Below are positions 35,154 to 43,547 of a stretch of DNA of 64,000 bases, piece after piece; positions within the stretch are counted from its first letter, which is position 1; each line of letters opens with the position of its first letter. This DNA is from Thermoflexus hugenholtzii JAD2. GTDB taxonomy: Bacteria > Chloroflexota > Anaerolineae > Thermoflexales > Thermoflexaceae. Below the pieces are notes generated by a model that did no database searches, was not told the DNA's origin, and saw only the letters and a list, made by a program, of their open reading frames with translations. Both the position numbers and the translations under genes were made by a program. Location of the stretch: the NCBI RefSeq assembly GCF_900187885.1, contig NZ_FYEK01000027.1, positions 318,010-382,009 on the forward strand. Direction: 5' to 3'.

Positions 35154-35241
35154 TGGTGCCCGGGGCGGGATTTGAACCCGCACGGCCTTAGGGGCCAGCG
35201 CCCCCTCAAGACGCCGCGTCTGCCTGTTCCGCCACCCGGGC
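35154..35241 (-). tRNA. tRNA-Leu (anticodon GAG), CCA encoded
   Basis: 88 nt including CCA. Acceptor GCCCGGG/CCCGGGC with discriminator A, anticodon stem GCGTC/GGCGC and loop TTGAGGG giving anticodon GAG (reads CUC), a long class II variable arm (TGGCCCCTAAGGCC) and T-arm GCGGGTTCAAATCCCGC. In contrast with tRNA-Val in this window, the CCA end is genomic. Confidence 0.95.
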
Positions 35242-35253
35242 AAGACCACTGTA

Positions 35254-35283
35254 ATTATAATAGGGTGACGGGCGGTTCGACAA
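35254..35283 (-). promoter_or_regulatory. Probable sigma70-type promoter of tRNA-Leu
   Basis: Minus strand TTGTCG, 18 bases, TATAAT; the -10 box ends 12 bases before the tRNA 5' end, the same geometry as the tRNA-Val promoter. Confidence 0.6.
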
Positions 35284-35396
35284 GGCCCTGGGATTCCCCT
35301 CGGAAGGCTTTCCGGGCGCTTCCCCAGAGGATCCGGGTGGGAGGCGGCCGGTGGTGCGGATCCCCCTAATCGGACGATGCGGACAGGAGGAACGGG

Positions 35397-36725
35397 ATGG
35401 CCCTGCACCCTCGACGGGCGAGCCCTGAAGAGCGGAAGGCGCTCCTCCTGATGGAGCGAACGGGCTACATCCCGCTTGAGCTCACCCCCTATTTCGCCTG
35501 GCGGATCAGCGAGGAGCGGCGGGAGGAGTATGACCGTCGGGCCATCCGGGTCGATTCCGCTCTGGCCGATTTGTTGAAAAAGCTGCCGGCCCCTTGGCTC
35601 GGCGCCATCGCCCGGAATCTGGGCGTGAAGAAGCAGGGGAAGAAGCAGGATTGGATCCCCCGCATCGTTTCCCGTCTGAGGGATCCGAAGCGGCTTCGGG
35701 AGATCGTGCGGGGGTTGCCGGTGGACGCCCGCCTGGCTCTGGCCGGGGTCCTGAAGCGGGGCGGCTGGGCGCCCCTTTTGGATCTGGAGCGGGAGTTCGG
35801 CGCGATGGCCGGAGACGGGTGGTTCTGGGAAGACGAGCCGCCCTCATCGATCCTGGGGCAACTGCGGGCGCACGGACTGCTCTTCATCGGTCAGGCCCGG
35901 GTGGGCCGGCGGCGCCGTCAGGTGGCGGTCATCCCGAAGGACCTCCGGGAGCCCCTGGCGCAGTTGCTTCAGGATCCCGAGGCGCTCCCGCCGGAGGCCC
36001 GATCGCGGACGGCGACGACGCGTGCCCTTGAGCGGCTGGCGGCCTTTTATGCCACCCTCGAGCGTCCGCTCCTCCCCCTGGAGGATCTGAACGACTTCCT
36101 GCGACAGGTCCACCCCCGGGAGGTCCTGGAGGTGGAGGAGGACGTGGAGGATTTCCTCCTGGGAATGGAGGACCTTGAGATGAAGTCCGCGGATGATGTG
36201 GCGGGCCATCATCTGAGCCTCTGGATGAGGCGCTTGAGGTATCTCTACGTCGGTGAGGTGCCCCTGGCCCGCAAGCGCCGGATGCTGAGGACCACGGCGC
36301 GGCTTTATCAGTGCCTGGCGGAGCGGGGGCGGGTGATGCGGATCACCGCGGAGCGGATCTCTGAGGCGGTGGCGGAGATCACCGCTCCGACGCGGGATCT
36401 CGGGAAGATCCCGTTGCCGCCGCCCCTCGGAGGAGAGTTGTTGCTGCGGCTGCAGGATCCGGAGGGCAACGAATACGAGCTCGTCATGAACGATTACTGG
36501 CTGGTAGCTGCTTGCGCCGTGCTGTTCACGGGGGATTGGGACGCAATGGAGGAGGAGGCGGCCTGGGTTCGGGATGGGGCGCGCAAGCGGGAGCGCATCC
36601 GGTGGCTGCGCCGGCTGCCGGAATGGGTCTGGCTGGAGCTGCTCACGATATTCGATCCGGAGGAGATCGATCTCATCCGGGAGTGGTTTTACGAGCACGA
36701 GATGTCCGAGCTGAGCGCGTGGTGA
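35397..36725 (+). CDS. Protein of unknown function, 442 residues
   Basis: I do not recognise a family with confidence. Soluble, charged, mostly helical. Residues 30-70 are basic (SEERREEYDRRAIR; NLGVKKQGKKQDW). Around 80-190 the order LPVDARLALAGVLKRGGWAPL, LRAHGLLFIGQ and RRRRQVAVIPKDLREPLAQLL looks like winged-helix units of the kind found at the N-terminus of XPB/Ssl2-type helicases, a weak resemblance only. A highly acidic patch lies near 245-262 (EEDVEDFLLGMEDLE). No signal peptide, membrane segment or catalytic motif is seen. ATG 35397 follows ACAGGAGG. It stands alone between tRNA-Leu and a convergent Uma2 gene. Confidence 0.7.
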   Translation: MALHPRRASPEERKALLLMERTGYIPLELTPYFAWRISEERREEYDRRAIRVDSALADLLKKLPAPWLGAIARNLGVKKQGKKQDWIPRIVSRLRDPKRLREIVRGLPVDARLALAGVLKRGGWAPLLDLEREFGAMAGDGWFWEDEPPSSILGQLRAHGLLFIGQARVGRRRRQVAVIPKDLREPLAQLLQDPEALPPEARSRTATTRALERLAAFYATLERPLLPLEDLNDFLRQVHPREVLEVEEDVEDFLLGMEDLEMKSADDVAGHHLSLWMRRLRYLYVGEVPLARKRRMLRTTARLYQCLAERGRVMRITAERISEAVAEITAPTRDLGKIPLPPPLGGELLLRLQDPEGNEYELVMNDYWLVAACAVLFTGDWDAMEEEAAWVRDGARKRERIRWLRRLPEWVWLELLTIFDPEEIDLIREWFYEHEMSELSAW

Positions 36726-36764
36726 GGGGGAGCGGCCGCCCGGTGCCCGGGGGAGAGGGGTCCT

Positions 36765-37361
36765 TCAATCTCCGAGCACCTCCTCCACCCGCACCGCAAA
36801 GCCCTCCAGGAGGCCGGACGAGGCCGTCTCCCCCGGCTCCCACTTCCCCCGCAGGACGTAGGCGCCTCGCTGCAGCACATAAACCTCCACCGTCCGCGCC
36901 TCGGGATCCACGATCCAGTATTCCGGCACCCCGGCCCGGGCATACTCCTGAAACTTCTCCATTCGATCCACACGGCTCGTGGAAGGGGAAGTGACCTCGA
37001 TGATCAGATCCGGCACGCCGCAGACCTGTTCGCCGATGCGGTCAGTGTGTGCCTTGAGGAAGAAAAAGATGTCGGGTTCGCGGATTTTCCCGGACCACAG
37101 GCGCACCGGCAGCGGGGCGATGCGCACCTCGCCGAGATCGCGCGCCCTTGCGAACTCCCTCAGGCGGACAGCGAGCTCCAGCACCGCGATCTGATGACGG
37201 TTCGTGGGATGCGGCGGCACGATCAGCTTCCCCTCCGAGAGCTCCACATAGCGGTGGGTGTCCGGCAGGGCGAAGTAATCCTCCTCCGTCCACTGCCCCG
37301 GGGGAGGGAACAGCTCGGCCACAGACGCCTGACGTCGCCTTCGAAGGCCTCCCGATGCCAT
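36765..37361 (-). CDS. Uma2 family (DUF820) PD-(D/E)XK-like protein
   Basis: 198 residues from ATG 37361. Family order: WTEEDYFALPDTHRYVELSEGKLIVPPHPTNRHQIAVLELAVRL near 23-66, REPDIFFFLKAH where the Asp is the first catalytic acid, and GVPDLIIEVTSPSTSRVDRMEKFQEYARAGVPEYWIVDPEARTVEVY with Glu-x-Thr/Val and the later Lys. Uma2 proteins have a restriction-endonuclease-like core; they occur in many copies in cyanobacteria and Chloroflexota and their function is unsettled. A second, diverged copy lies at 55076. The divergent aminotransferase starts 130 bases away. Confidence 0.8.
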   Translation of the reverse strand: MASGGLRRRRQASVAELFPPPGQWTEEDYFALPDTHRYVELSEGKLIVPPHPTNRHQIAVLELAVRLREFARARDLGEVRIAPLPVRLWSGKIREPDIFFFLKAHTDRIGEQVCGVPDLIIEVTSPSTSRVDRMEKFQEYARAGVPEYWIVDPEARTVEVYVLQRGAYVLRGKWEPGETASSGLLEGFAVRVEEVLGD

Positions 37362-37490
37362 CGTCTGGCCTCCTCCACACGCCCGGCCCCGATCCGTCGC
37401 GGGGAAGAACCCCGCCGGCCGGTTCGGCCTTCCGCAAGGCCCATTATACTGTGAGCGTGGAATCCTCACCCGCATATATGGAGGTCTCCC

Positions 37491-38585
37491 ATGCGCACCT
37501 ATGCCATCCCACTGGTCCCGGGGCCGACGACGGTCCCAGCGGAGATCCGAGCGGCCTATCAGGAGGATTACGGCTCGGCGGACCTGGAGCCGGAGTATTA
37601 CGAGCTGTATGCGGAGACGCAGGAGCAGCTGCGGGCCATCCTGGGGACCCGCAACGCGGTGGTGATCATGACCGGGGAGGCCATGGTGGTCCTCTGGGGG
37701 GCGCTCCGGAGCACCCTGCGCCCGGGGGATCGGGTGGTGGCGGTGGCCACGGGGGTCTTCGGCCACGGCATCGCCGACATGGCCCGCCGCATCGGCGCTG
37801 AGGTGGAGGTGGTGGGGTTCGATTACGACGAGGCAGCGGATCCACAGCGGGTGGAGGAGGCCATCCGACGGGTCCGCCCGAAGATGGTGACCATGGTGCA
37901 TTGTGAGACCCCCTCTGGGATCCTCAACCCGGTGGCCGAGGTGGGGGCGCTGGTGGATCGCTACGAGGTGCCCCTTTTCTACGTCGACGCGGTCTCCAGC
38001 GCCGCGGGGGTCCCCCTGCGGGTGGACGAGTGGCGCATCGATCTGTGTCTGGTGGGCACGCAGAAGTGCCTCTCAGCGCTGCCGGACCTCGGGATCGTGA
38101 CGGTGAGCGAGCGGGCCTGGGAGATCGTGCGGGAGGTGGACTATGCGGGCTACGATGCCCTGGGCCCCTTCCGCACCGCCCTGGAGGACCGCTGGTTCCC
38201 TTACACGCCGTCCTGGCATGCGCTGGCGGCCCTGAATGTAGCGTGTCGGCGGGTGCTGGGGGAGGGGCTGGAGAATGTCTTCCGGCGCCACGAGGAGGTG
38301 GCGGCCTACTGCCGGGAGCGGCTGAAAGCGATGGGGCTTCGCCTCTTCCCCCGACGGGAGGAATGGTCTTCGCCCACTGTCACCGCGGTCTACGTCCCGG
38401 AGGATCTGCCCTGGCCGGAGCTGGATCGCCGCCTGCGGGCGCGGGGGATGGTCGTGGGCGGGAGCCTGGGGCCGCTGGCGGGGAAGGTGTTCCGCATCGG
38501 CCACATGGGCGCCCAGGCGGATCCGGAGCTCGTGCGGCGGGGGATGGACGCGCTGGAGGAGGTCCTGGCCGAGGCCCGGCGGTGA
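37491..38585 (+). CDS. Class V aminotransferase, alanine/serine-glyoxylate type
   Basis: 364 residues. Opens IPLVPGPTTVPAEIRAA as usual for the small class V subunit family (serine-pyruvate/alanine-glyoxylate aminotransferases and the soluble hydrogenase 42-kDa-type proteins). PLP-binding features: TGEAMVVLWGALRSTLRPGD near 62-81, HCETPSGILNP near 135, VDAVSSAAGVPLRVDEW with the conserved Asp near 165, and the Schiff-base Lys in LVGTQKCLSALPDLGIV near 188. It could supply glycine or serine through glyoxylate, which would fit the GlcF-like gene 20 kb away, but there is no operon link. ATG 37491 follows GGAGGTCTCCC. Confidence 0.83.
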   Translation: MRTYAIPLVPGPTTVPAEIRAAYQEDYGSADLEPEYYELYAETQEQLRAILGTRNAVVIMTGEAMVVLWGALRSTLRPGDRVVAVATGVFGHGIADMARRIGAEVEVVGFDYDEAADPQRVEEAIRRVRPKMVTMVHCETPSGILNPVAEVGALVDRYEVPLFYVDAVSSAAGVPLRVDEWRIDLCLVGTQKCLSALPDLGIVTVSERAWEIVREVDYAGYDALGPFRTALEDRWFPYTPSWHALAALNVACRRVLGEGLENVFRRHEEVAAYCRERLKAMGLRLFPRREEWSSPTVTAVYVPEDLPWPELDRRLRARGMVVGGSLGPLAGKVFRIGHMGAQADPELVRRGMDALEEVLAEARR

Positions 38586-38600
38586 GCGCGGGGCCTCATG

Positions 38601-38890
38601 GGTCGAGCGAATTCGGCTCGGGGAGGCCTTCGGCCGACGGTCGGCTTTGTGCGTCGAATGAATTCGACCTTGGAAGGCCTTCGGCCGATGGTCGGCCTGC
38701 GCCGACCGAGGAGGCGTTTTATGCGTCGGCGGAGGCCGACGCCTGGCGCAAAGCGCCTCAGAAGGCTGATTTCAATCAGCGGGAGAGCCTTCGGCCGATG
38801 GTCGGCCTGCGCCGACCGGAAAGGGGATCTTTGCGTCGGCGGAGGCCGACGCTGGGCGCGCAGCGCCTTTGGAGATCGAATTCATTCGAC
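38601..38890. repeat. Dense cluster of palindromes with a 110-bp tandem duplication
   Basis: The module GCCTTCGGCCGATGGTCGGC, continuing CTGCGCCGACCG, occurs at 38678-38709 and again exactly 110 bases later at 38788-38819, with a partial copy at about 38626. Each is followed by GCGTCGGCGGAGGCCGACGC (38723 and 38833), a perfect hairpin, and by GGCGC...GCGCC hairpins. GCTGATTTCAATCAGC (38765-38780) is another. The cluster is bracketed by GTCGAATGAATTCGAC at 38653 and its inverted form TCGAATTCATTCGA at 38876. Nearly every base is in some stem. The right end carries the stop codon of the NTPase gene. Confidence 0.75.
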
Positions 38891-39424
38891 GACACGTAAG
38901 CCGTGGGCCCGAAGCCATGCCAGCGCCCGTTCCCGTAGGCGCTCCCGGTTCGAGGGCGTCAGCTCCCAGCATTCGACGCCCGGGCGGCGTTTAAAGGCGT
39001 CGGCCCAGGGATGGGGGTGGAGGGTGATGGTGGCGATCAGGGGGCGGGGGCTGGCAGCCGCCTCCTCCAGGGCCTGGCGGAAGGCGACGCTGAACAGCTC
39101 CATTTTCCCGATCTCATCCACCAGCACCACCTGCTTCCCCATCAGGGCCTCCCGGATCGCGGCCACGCCCAGGCGGTCCAACGCCTCCAGGTCCACCCCG
39201 TAGCGCCCCACCCGGTGCGGGGTGCGCCCCGCCCAGTCCACGTGGGCGAAGACCGCCACGCGGCCGTCGAGGGTGACCAGGCGGAAGCCGAGGCGGCCCT
39301 GCGGGCCGCGGATCTCCTCCGTGTAGAACCCCCCGGCCTGTTCCCCTAAGGCGCGGGCGAGCGCTTGGATCAGCGTGGTCTTGCCCACGCCGGGCCGTCC
39401 GGTGATCAGCAGGATGGAGCCCAT
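38882..39424 (-). CDS. THEP1-type nucleoside-triphosphatase (NTPase_1 family)
   Basis: 180 residues from ATG 39424. Walker A GRPGVGKTT at residues 9-17, GGFYTEEIRGPQGRLGFRLVTLDGR near 31-55 and the Walker B VVLVDEIGKMELFS near 100-113, with TITLHPHPWADAFKRRPG and ELTPSNRERL after it. This matches the THEP1 family found in Thermotogae, Archaea and eukaryotes, which hydrolyses NTPs; its cell role is unknown. The last codons and stop (GTCGTCGAATGA) lie inside the terminal palindrome of the repeat cluster, so the C-terminus may have been redefined by that DNA. Confidence 0.83.
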   Translation of the reverse strand: MGSILLITGRPGVGKTTLIQALARALGEQAGGFYTEEIRGPQGRLGFRLVTLDGRVAVFAHVDWAGRTPHRVGRYGVDLEALDRLGVAAIREALMGKQVVLVDEIGKMELFSVAFRQALEEAAASPRPLIATITLHPHPWADAFKRRPGVECWELTPSNRERLRERALAWLRAHGLRVVE

Positions 39425-39762
39425 GGGCCTTCTCCTCCCTCGAGGTCCCCCGGAGATCCCGTTCCGCGGCCGCCTCATCCCTCCCCGGTTCGGGGCTGTT
39501 GAGGGGACCCCTTCGGATTTTACGCGGGGCGTCGGGGGTCGACCGCATGGGGTGGGAATGGGAAGCGGCCATCCCCCCTTGGTGGGAAGGCAGGCCCTCG
39601 AGGGCCCTCGGGTCCCATTCAAGGTGGTCCGCCCGCATAGTCTACCCCGTGCCGCGCGGGCCCCGGATCCGCCCGCCCCGCAGCCGGGCCGCTCCGAACG
39701 CCGGGCGGATGTCGTCCGGCGCCCGGCGGTGCGGGGAGAGAGGGGGCGGCGGGCTGCCCGGC
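39425..39762. other. Gene-free GC-rich interval between the NTPase and DUF2157 genes
   Basis: About 340 bases. No frame looks like a real gene, and no tRNA or other RNA was recognised. It holds several GGGCCCGG-type runs only. Confidence 0.45.
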
Positions 39763-40860
39763 TCAGGCGGCGCTCGAGGACGGCGGGTTGGCCCGCGTCG
39801 TTCCGTTGTCGCGCGCGCTTCCGGACGCCGTTCCGAACCGGCGGTGCAGGCGGCGCACGCCCAGCCCCACGGCCATGAAGGCCACGCCGGTGATCAGCAG
39901 CGCCGCCGGCAGCCCGATTTGGCCGGCGAAATACTCGAAGTTGAGATCCACGAGATACACCAGCAGGAAGAAGGCGCCGCTGTAGAGCAGAACTCGCGAT
40001 GGCCGGATCAGGCTCCAGCCGATGAGGGTTAGGCTTTGGAGGAGCAACAACGTCTCCCAGAAGGGCTGGGGGCCCTCTAAGCCCATCAGAAAGGCGGGAA
40101 GAAGCCAGGACCAGGCTCCGAAGAGGTTGAAGAGCCAGACCAGATCCCCTGCCTGGCGCTGGCGAGCCACCTCGGCGGCCGTCAGGTGGATGACGCCGGC
40201 TGTGGCCCATGGGAGATATAAGGGCAGCCGTTGCGCTTGTCCCATCTGGGGATCGAAGACCAGTGTAGAGATGCTGAAGGCTGTCGCCGTGATCAACGTG
40301 GCTACAGGCAGCCCCTGGGCGAGTCCGGGCAGGACGAGGAGCGCCAGCACGGCCGGAGGCAGCGCGCCCAGGCTGGCCGCGAGGGCGATCCAGCGCGGAT
40401 CCTTAGGCTCGGGGGGCTCAGGGCGAGGCGCAAAACGGCTGAGCTCTGGGCGAACGGGAGGAGTTTCGGAGATGGGCCATTCGTTAAGGGTCACCGCGAT
40501 GGTGAGGGCGGTCATCCATGCGGCCGCCATCCAGCATGCCCGGGCGCCGCGGGTCCGTATCGGGCTGTCCGGGCGGCGCAGCAAGGCGCCTGCGATCCAC
40601 AGGGTCATGGTGGGGGCGGCCACGATGAGCATCCGGCCCCATGGGGGCAGCGCCTTCCACAGCCCGGCGATGTCCAGATTGGCTACTGTGAGGCAGAGGC
40701 TGGTCAGGATGAAGAAGGCGCCGAGGTAGATCAGGAGGTTGCGAAGGGATATGCGTCGCCGTTCGGCCTGCGCTTCGAAGGCGGCGATCGCCTCTGCCTG
40801 CTCCGCTGTGATCAGGCCGGCCGCCTGCCACTCCTTGAGACGCCTTTCCAGGTCAGCCAT
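39763..40860 (-). CDS. DUF2157 membrane protein
   Basis: 365 residues from ATG 40860, preceded by AGGAGAG. The N-terminus, LERRLKEWQAAGLITAEQAEAIAAFEAQAE, is the soluble helical head typical of DUF2157, followed by LLIYLGAFFILTSLCLTVANLD and about eight further hydrophobic segments. A proline-rich loop (SETPPVRPELSRFAPRPEPP) lies near 150-170 and the C-terminus is Ser/Ala-rich. The function of DUF2157 proteins is unknown. It is the gene on the trailer side of the CRISPR array and faces away from it; 66 bases separate its start from the decayed repeat. Confidence 0.78.
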   Translation of the reverse strand: MADLERRLKEWQAAGLITAEQAEAIAAFEAQAERRRISLRNLLIYLGAFFILTSLCLTVANLDIAGLWKALPPWGRMLIVAAPTMTLWIAGALLRRPDSPIRTRGARACWMAAAWMTALTIAVTLNEWPISETPPVRPELSRFAPRPEPPEPKDPRWIALAASLGALPPAVLALLVLPGLAQGLPVATLITATAFSISTLVFDPQMGQAQRLPLYLPWATAGVIHLTAAEVARQRQAGDLVWLFNLFGAWSWLLPAFLMGLEGPQPFWETLLLLQSLTLIGWSLIRPSRVLLYSGAFFLLVYLVDLNFEYFAGQIGLPAALLITGVAFMAVGLGVRRLHRRFGTASGSARDNGTTRANPPSSSAA

Positions 40861-40926
40861 TGCCCGCTCTCCTTTCGGAACAAGGACTAAGGGGTCGGAG
40901 GTCGAATTTCCAGCTCTCAATCCGGT

Positions 40927-43261
40927 TTTCCAATCCCCTGAAAACAGGCCTGGGCGCTGCAAGCCACACGGGGGAATAGCCCGGTCAAAAGGGCGGGCAA
41001 AATCAGTCGCAATCTCCTGAAAACGGGTCTCGTCACTGCAAGCGGGATCGCTTTGGCCTCCCCTCCTTTCAGGCGTAGAGGTATCGGTTGCAATCCCCTG
41101 AAAACGGGTCTCGTCACTGCAAGATGAGGAGAAAATCTCCGTCCAGCACGCGGTGGAGAGGTCGCAATCCCCTGAAAACGGGTCTCGTCACTGCAAGGAT
41201 TTAAGTCCGGAGGTGAGAAGAATGGCCCCTCGAAGTCTGGAGTCGCAATCCCCTGAAAACGGGTCTCGTCACTGCAAGGGGGGCATGGACCAGAACTCCC
41301 TGGCCCTCCTTCTGGAGGACAAGTCGCAATCCCCTGAAAACGGGTCTCGTCACTGCAAGGTGGGGATGACCTTCACCATCCCCACCCTTCCGACCTACAG
41401 GTCGCAATCCCCTGAAAACGGGTCTCGTCACTGCAAGCACTTGTAGTTGGCGAGCGCGGGAGGGGGCGGAAGCTGGGCGTCCTGTCGCAATCCCCTGAAA
41501 ACGGGTCTCGTCACTGCAAGACTTTCACTGAGGGCCAGCGGAAAGTCGGTCTCTGTTCCGGTCGCAATCCCCTGAAAACGGGTCTCGTCACTGCAAGTCA
41601 AAAATGTTGCGCAATATGCCGAACAGGCCAAAGCCATCGTGTCGCAATCCCCTGAAAACGGGTCTCGTCACTGCAAGCCCGCGTCATTCATGAGACCCGC
41701 AACTACCACTATCACAGCCACGTCGCAATCCCCTGAAAACGGGTCTCGTCACTGCAAGGCGCTCTCGAAGCCCTAGGGATCAAAATCCCAGAAGAAGAGT
41801 CGCAATCCCCTGAAAACGGGTCTCGTCACTGCAAGCGGGTGGTGAGCCACCCGACGGAGCTTTGGAGGGCCAGCGAGGCCGTCGCAATCCCCTGAAAACG
41901 GGTCTCGTCACTGCAAGTTGGGTGAACGCTTGGGATACCCAGTGGTCACTGTAATCGCGGCGTCGCAATCCCCTGAAAACGGGTCTCGTCACTGCAAGTT
42001 GGTCCATATTGAATGGGAACTCGAGCCCGAAGATTGGTCGCAATCCCCTGAAAACGGGTCTCGTCACTGCAAGGCGTTTTTATCGAACTTCCGTATCGTT
42101 CCTATGAGGGAAGCCGGGTCGCAATCCCCTGAAAACGGGTCTCGTCACTGCAAGCCCTCGTGCATACCCCTCCCACGGCGCAGCGTTGGTCCAGTCGCAA
42201 TCCCCTGAAAACGGGTCTCGTCACTGCAAGGCCATGGCGGCCGGGCTTATCATCGCCCCCTCCCTGCTCGTGGGCGTCGCAATCCCCTGAAAACGGGTCT
42301 CGTCACTGCAAGCTCGATCGCTCGAGCATGATCGCGCGCGATCGCAAAATCAGGTCGCAATCCCCTGAAAACGGGTCTCGTCACTGCAAGAGTTTGTGAG
42401 CAGCACGCGGTTGATCTTCTGGAGGACCCGGTCGCAATCCCCTGAAAACGGGTCTCGTCACTGCAAGGAGATCCGAAGGGGGTTTTTGGATATGATGATC
42501 CGAACCCGAGTCGCAATCCCCTGAAAACGGGTCTCGTCACTGCAAGGAGGAAAGCGACATGGGCGAGACGATCATCATCAAGATCTCCCGTCGCAATCCC
42601 CTGAAAACGGGTCTCGTCACTGCAAGCAGCACAGGAGGTGCAATATGTTCGGACAAGCGAAAGAGCAGATCGTCGCAATCCCCTGAAAACGGGTCTCGTC
42701 ACTGCAAGGTTGGCGACAAGCCACCGCCCCCTGGAGACGGCGAAGACCTGTCGCAATCCCCTGAAAACGGGTCTCGTCACTGCAAGCAAAGCCAGCCGCA
42801 AGCCGGTATCTCACCCTTCGGAACTGGTTCGTCGCAATCCCCTGAAAACGGGTCTCGTCACTGCAAGTTGATACGAATCGCCAATTCGGTCTTCCCACTA
42901 CGGGGACCTGGTGGTCGCAATCCCCTGAAAACGGGTCTCGTCACTGCAAGGTTTACACAGTGCTGAATGCCGTCATCACCGCCGCTCTGTCCGTCGCAAT
43001 CCCCTGAAAACGGGTCTCGTCACTGCAAGGCTTACACAATGGGGGCGCATGATTACACCTATCAGCGCGTCGCAATCCCCTGAAAACGGGTCTCGTCACT
43101 GCAAGGTAAACATGGTCCCCCCGAGCCGGAGCCCGGAAGGATCGCGGGTCGCAATCCCCTGAAAACGGGTCTCGTCACTGCAAGGCTGTTCGCAGCGGCG
43201 GAGGGCGAGGGCTGGATCGACAAGGTCGCAATCCCCTGAAAACGGGTCTCGTCACTGCAAG
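40927..43261 (-). CRISPR. Type III-A CRISPR array, 29 good repeats plus one decayed repeat
   Basis: The 37-base repeat, read on the plus strand, begins GTCGCAATCCCCTGAAAACG and ends CTCGTCACTGCAAG. Good copies start at 41006, 41087, 41161, 41242, 41323, 41401, 41484, 41561, 41641, 41722, 41799, 41881, 41962, 42037, 42118, 42194, 42276, 42354, 42431, 42510, 42590, 42672, 42750, 42831, 42914, 42993, 43069, 43148 and 43225; spacers are 37-46 bases. Copy 41006 has one change (41015), 41087 has one (41089), and 40927 has about eight, so the left end is the old trailer. On the minus strand the repeat ends ATTGCGAC, close to the ATTGAAAC crRNA 5' handle, and the leader, promoter and cas genes lie to the right; the array is transcribed leftward. 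Confidence 0.97.
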
Positions 43262-43347
43262 GGCGGCGGAGGGTTTTTCTTTTCTTCCCCACTCTACCGT
43301 CTCCTCACCTCTTCCTTCCCCCCCACCTCCACCTGACTTCGGTTCCT
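43262..43347 (-). promoter_or_regulatory. CRISPR leader (transcribed part)
   Basis: About 86 bases between the leader promoter and the first repeat at 43225-43261. On the minus strand it is strongly purine-rich (AGGAAGAGGTGAGGAGACGG; GGGGAAGAAAAGAAAAACCC), as leaders often are, and it has no gene. Transcription should start near 43341. Confidence 0.7.
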
Positions 43348-43376
43348 ATGATAGCGTCCTCTTGCGGATCTGTCAA
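43348..43376 (-). promoter_or_regulatory. Promoter of the CRISPR array
   Basis: Minus strand TTGACA, exactly 17 bases, TATCAT: a consensus -35 and a one-mismatch -10 pointing into the leader and array. It is the best promoter in the window and fixes the direction of pre-crRNA transcription independently of the repeat sequence. Confidence 0.8.
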
Positions 43377-43402
43377 GCTTCTTTTCCTAGCGTTCTAACC
43401 GG

Positions 43403-43445
43403 CCGCGAATCCCCCCGGGTTTTCGCCCTGATCCGGGATTCGCGG
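43403..43445. repeat. 43-bp palindrome, copy 1 (leader side)
   Basis: Arms CCGCGAATCCC and GGGATTCGCGG enclose CCCGGGTTTT and 11 variable bases. The first 21 and last 11 bases are identical to copy 2; only the 11-base interior differs. It lies 26 bases upstream of the leader promoter. Confidence 0.75.
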
Positions 43446-43547
43446 AAAAGGGGCTCTCCCTCGCCTCCCGGACCCACCACATCTGGGTGTGCGCGGCCCG
43501 ATGAACGCCAGATCTGGCGGCCCCTTTCGGTTTGTTTTAGCAAATTT
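43446..43547. other. Nested palindromic segment between the twin 43-bp palindromes
   Basis: The interval has an outer inverted pair AAAGGGGC (43447) / GCCCCTTT (43520) and a perfect 14-base palindrome CGCCAGATCTGGCG (43506-43519). No gene. Confidence 0.6.

Noticed and set aside
42313..42353. HIP1-like GCGATCGC inside a spacer as evidence of a cyanobacterial target
   Set aside because: One 8-base palindrome in a 41-base GC-rich spacer is not enough to name a source.
40927..43261. Transcription of the array on the plus strand
   Set aside because: No promoter was seen on the left, repeats decay on the left, and the minus-strand repeat ends in an ATTGAAAC-like handle next to a leader and strong promoter on the right.
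41153..43292. Several open frames on both strands across the CRISPR array with repeating SQSPENGSRHCK or ACSDETRFQGIAT units
   Set aside because: They are translations of the 37-base repeat, not genes.
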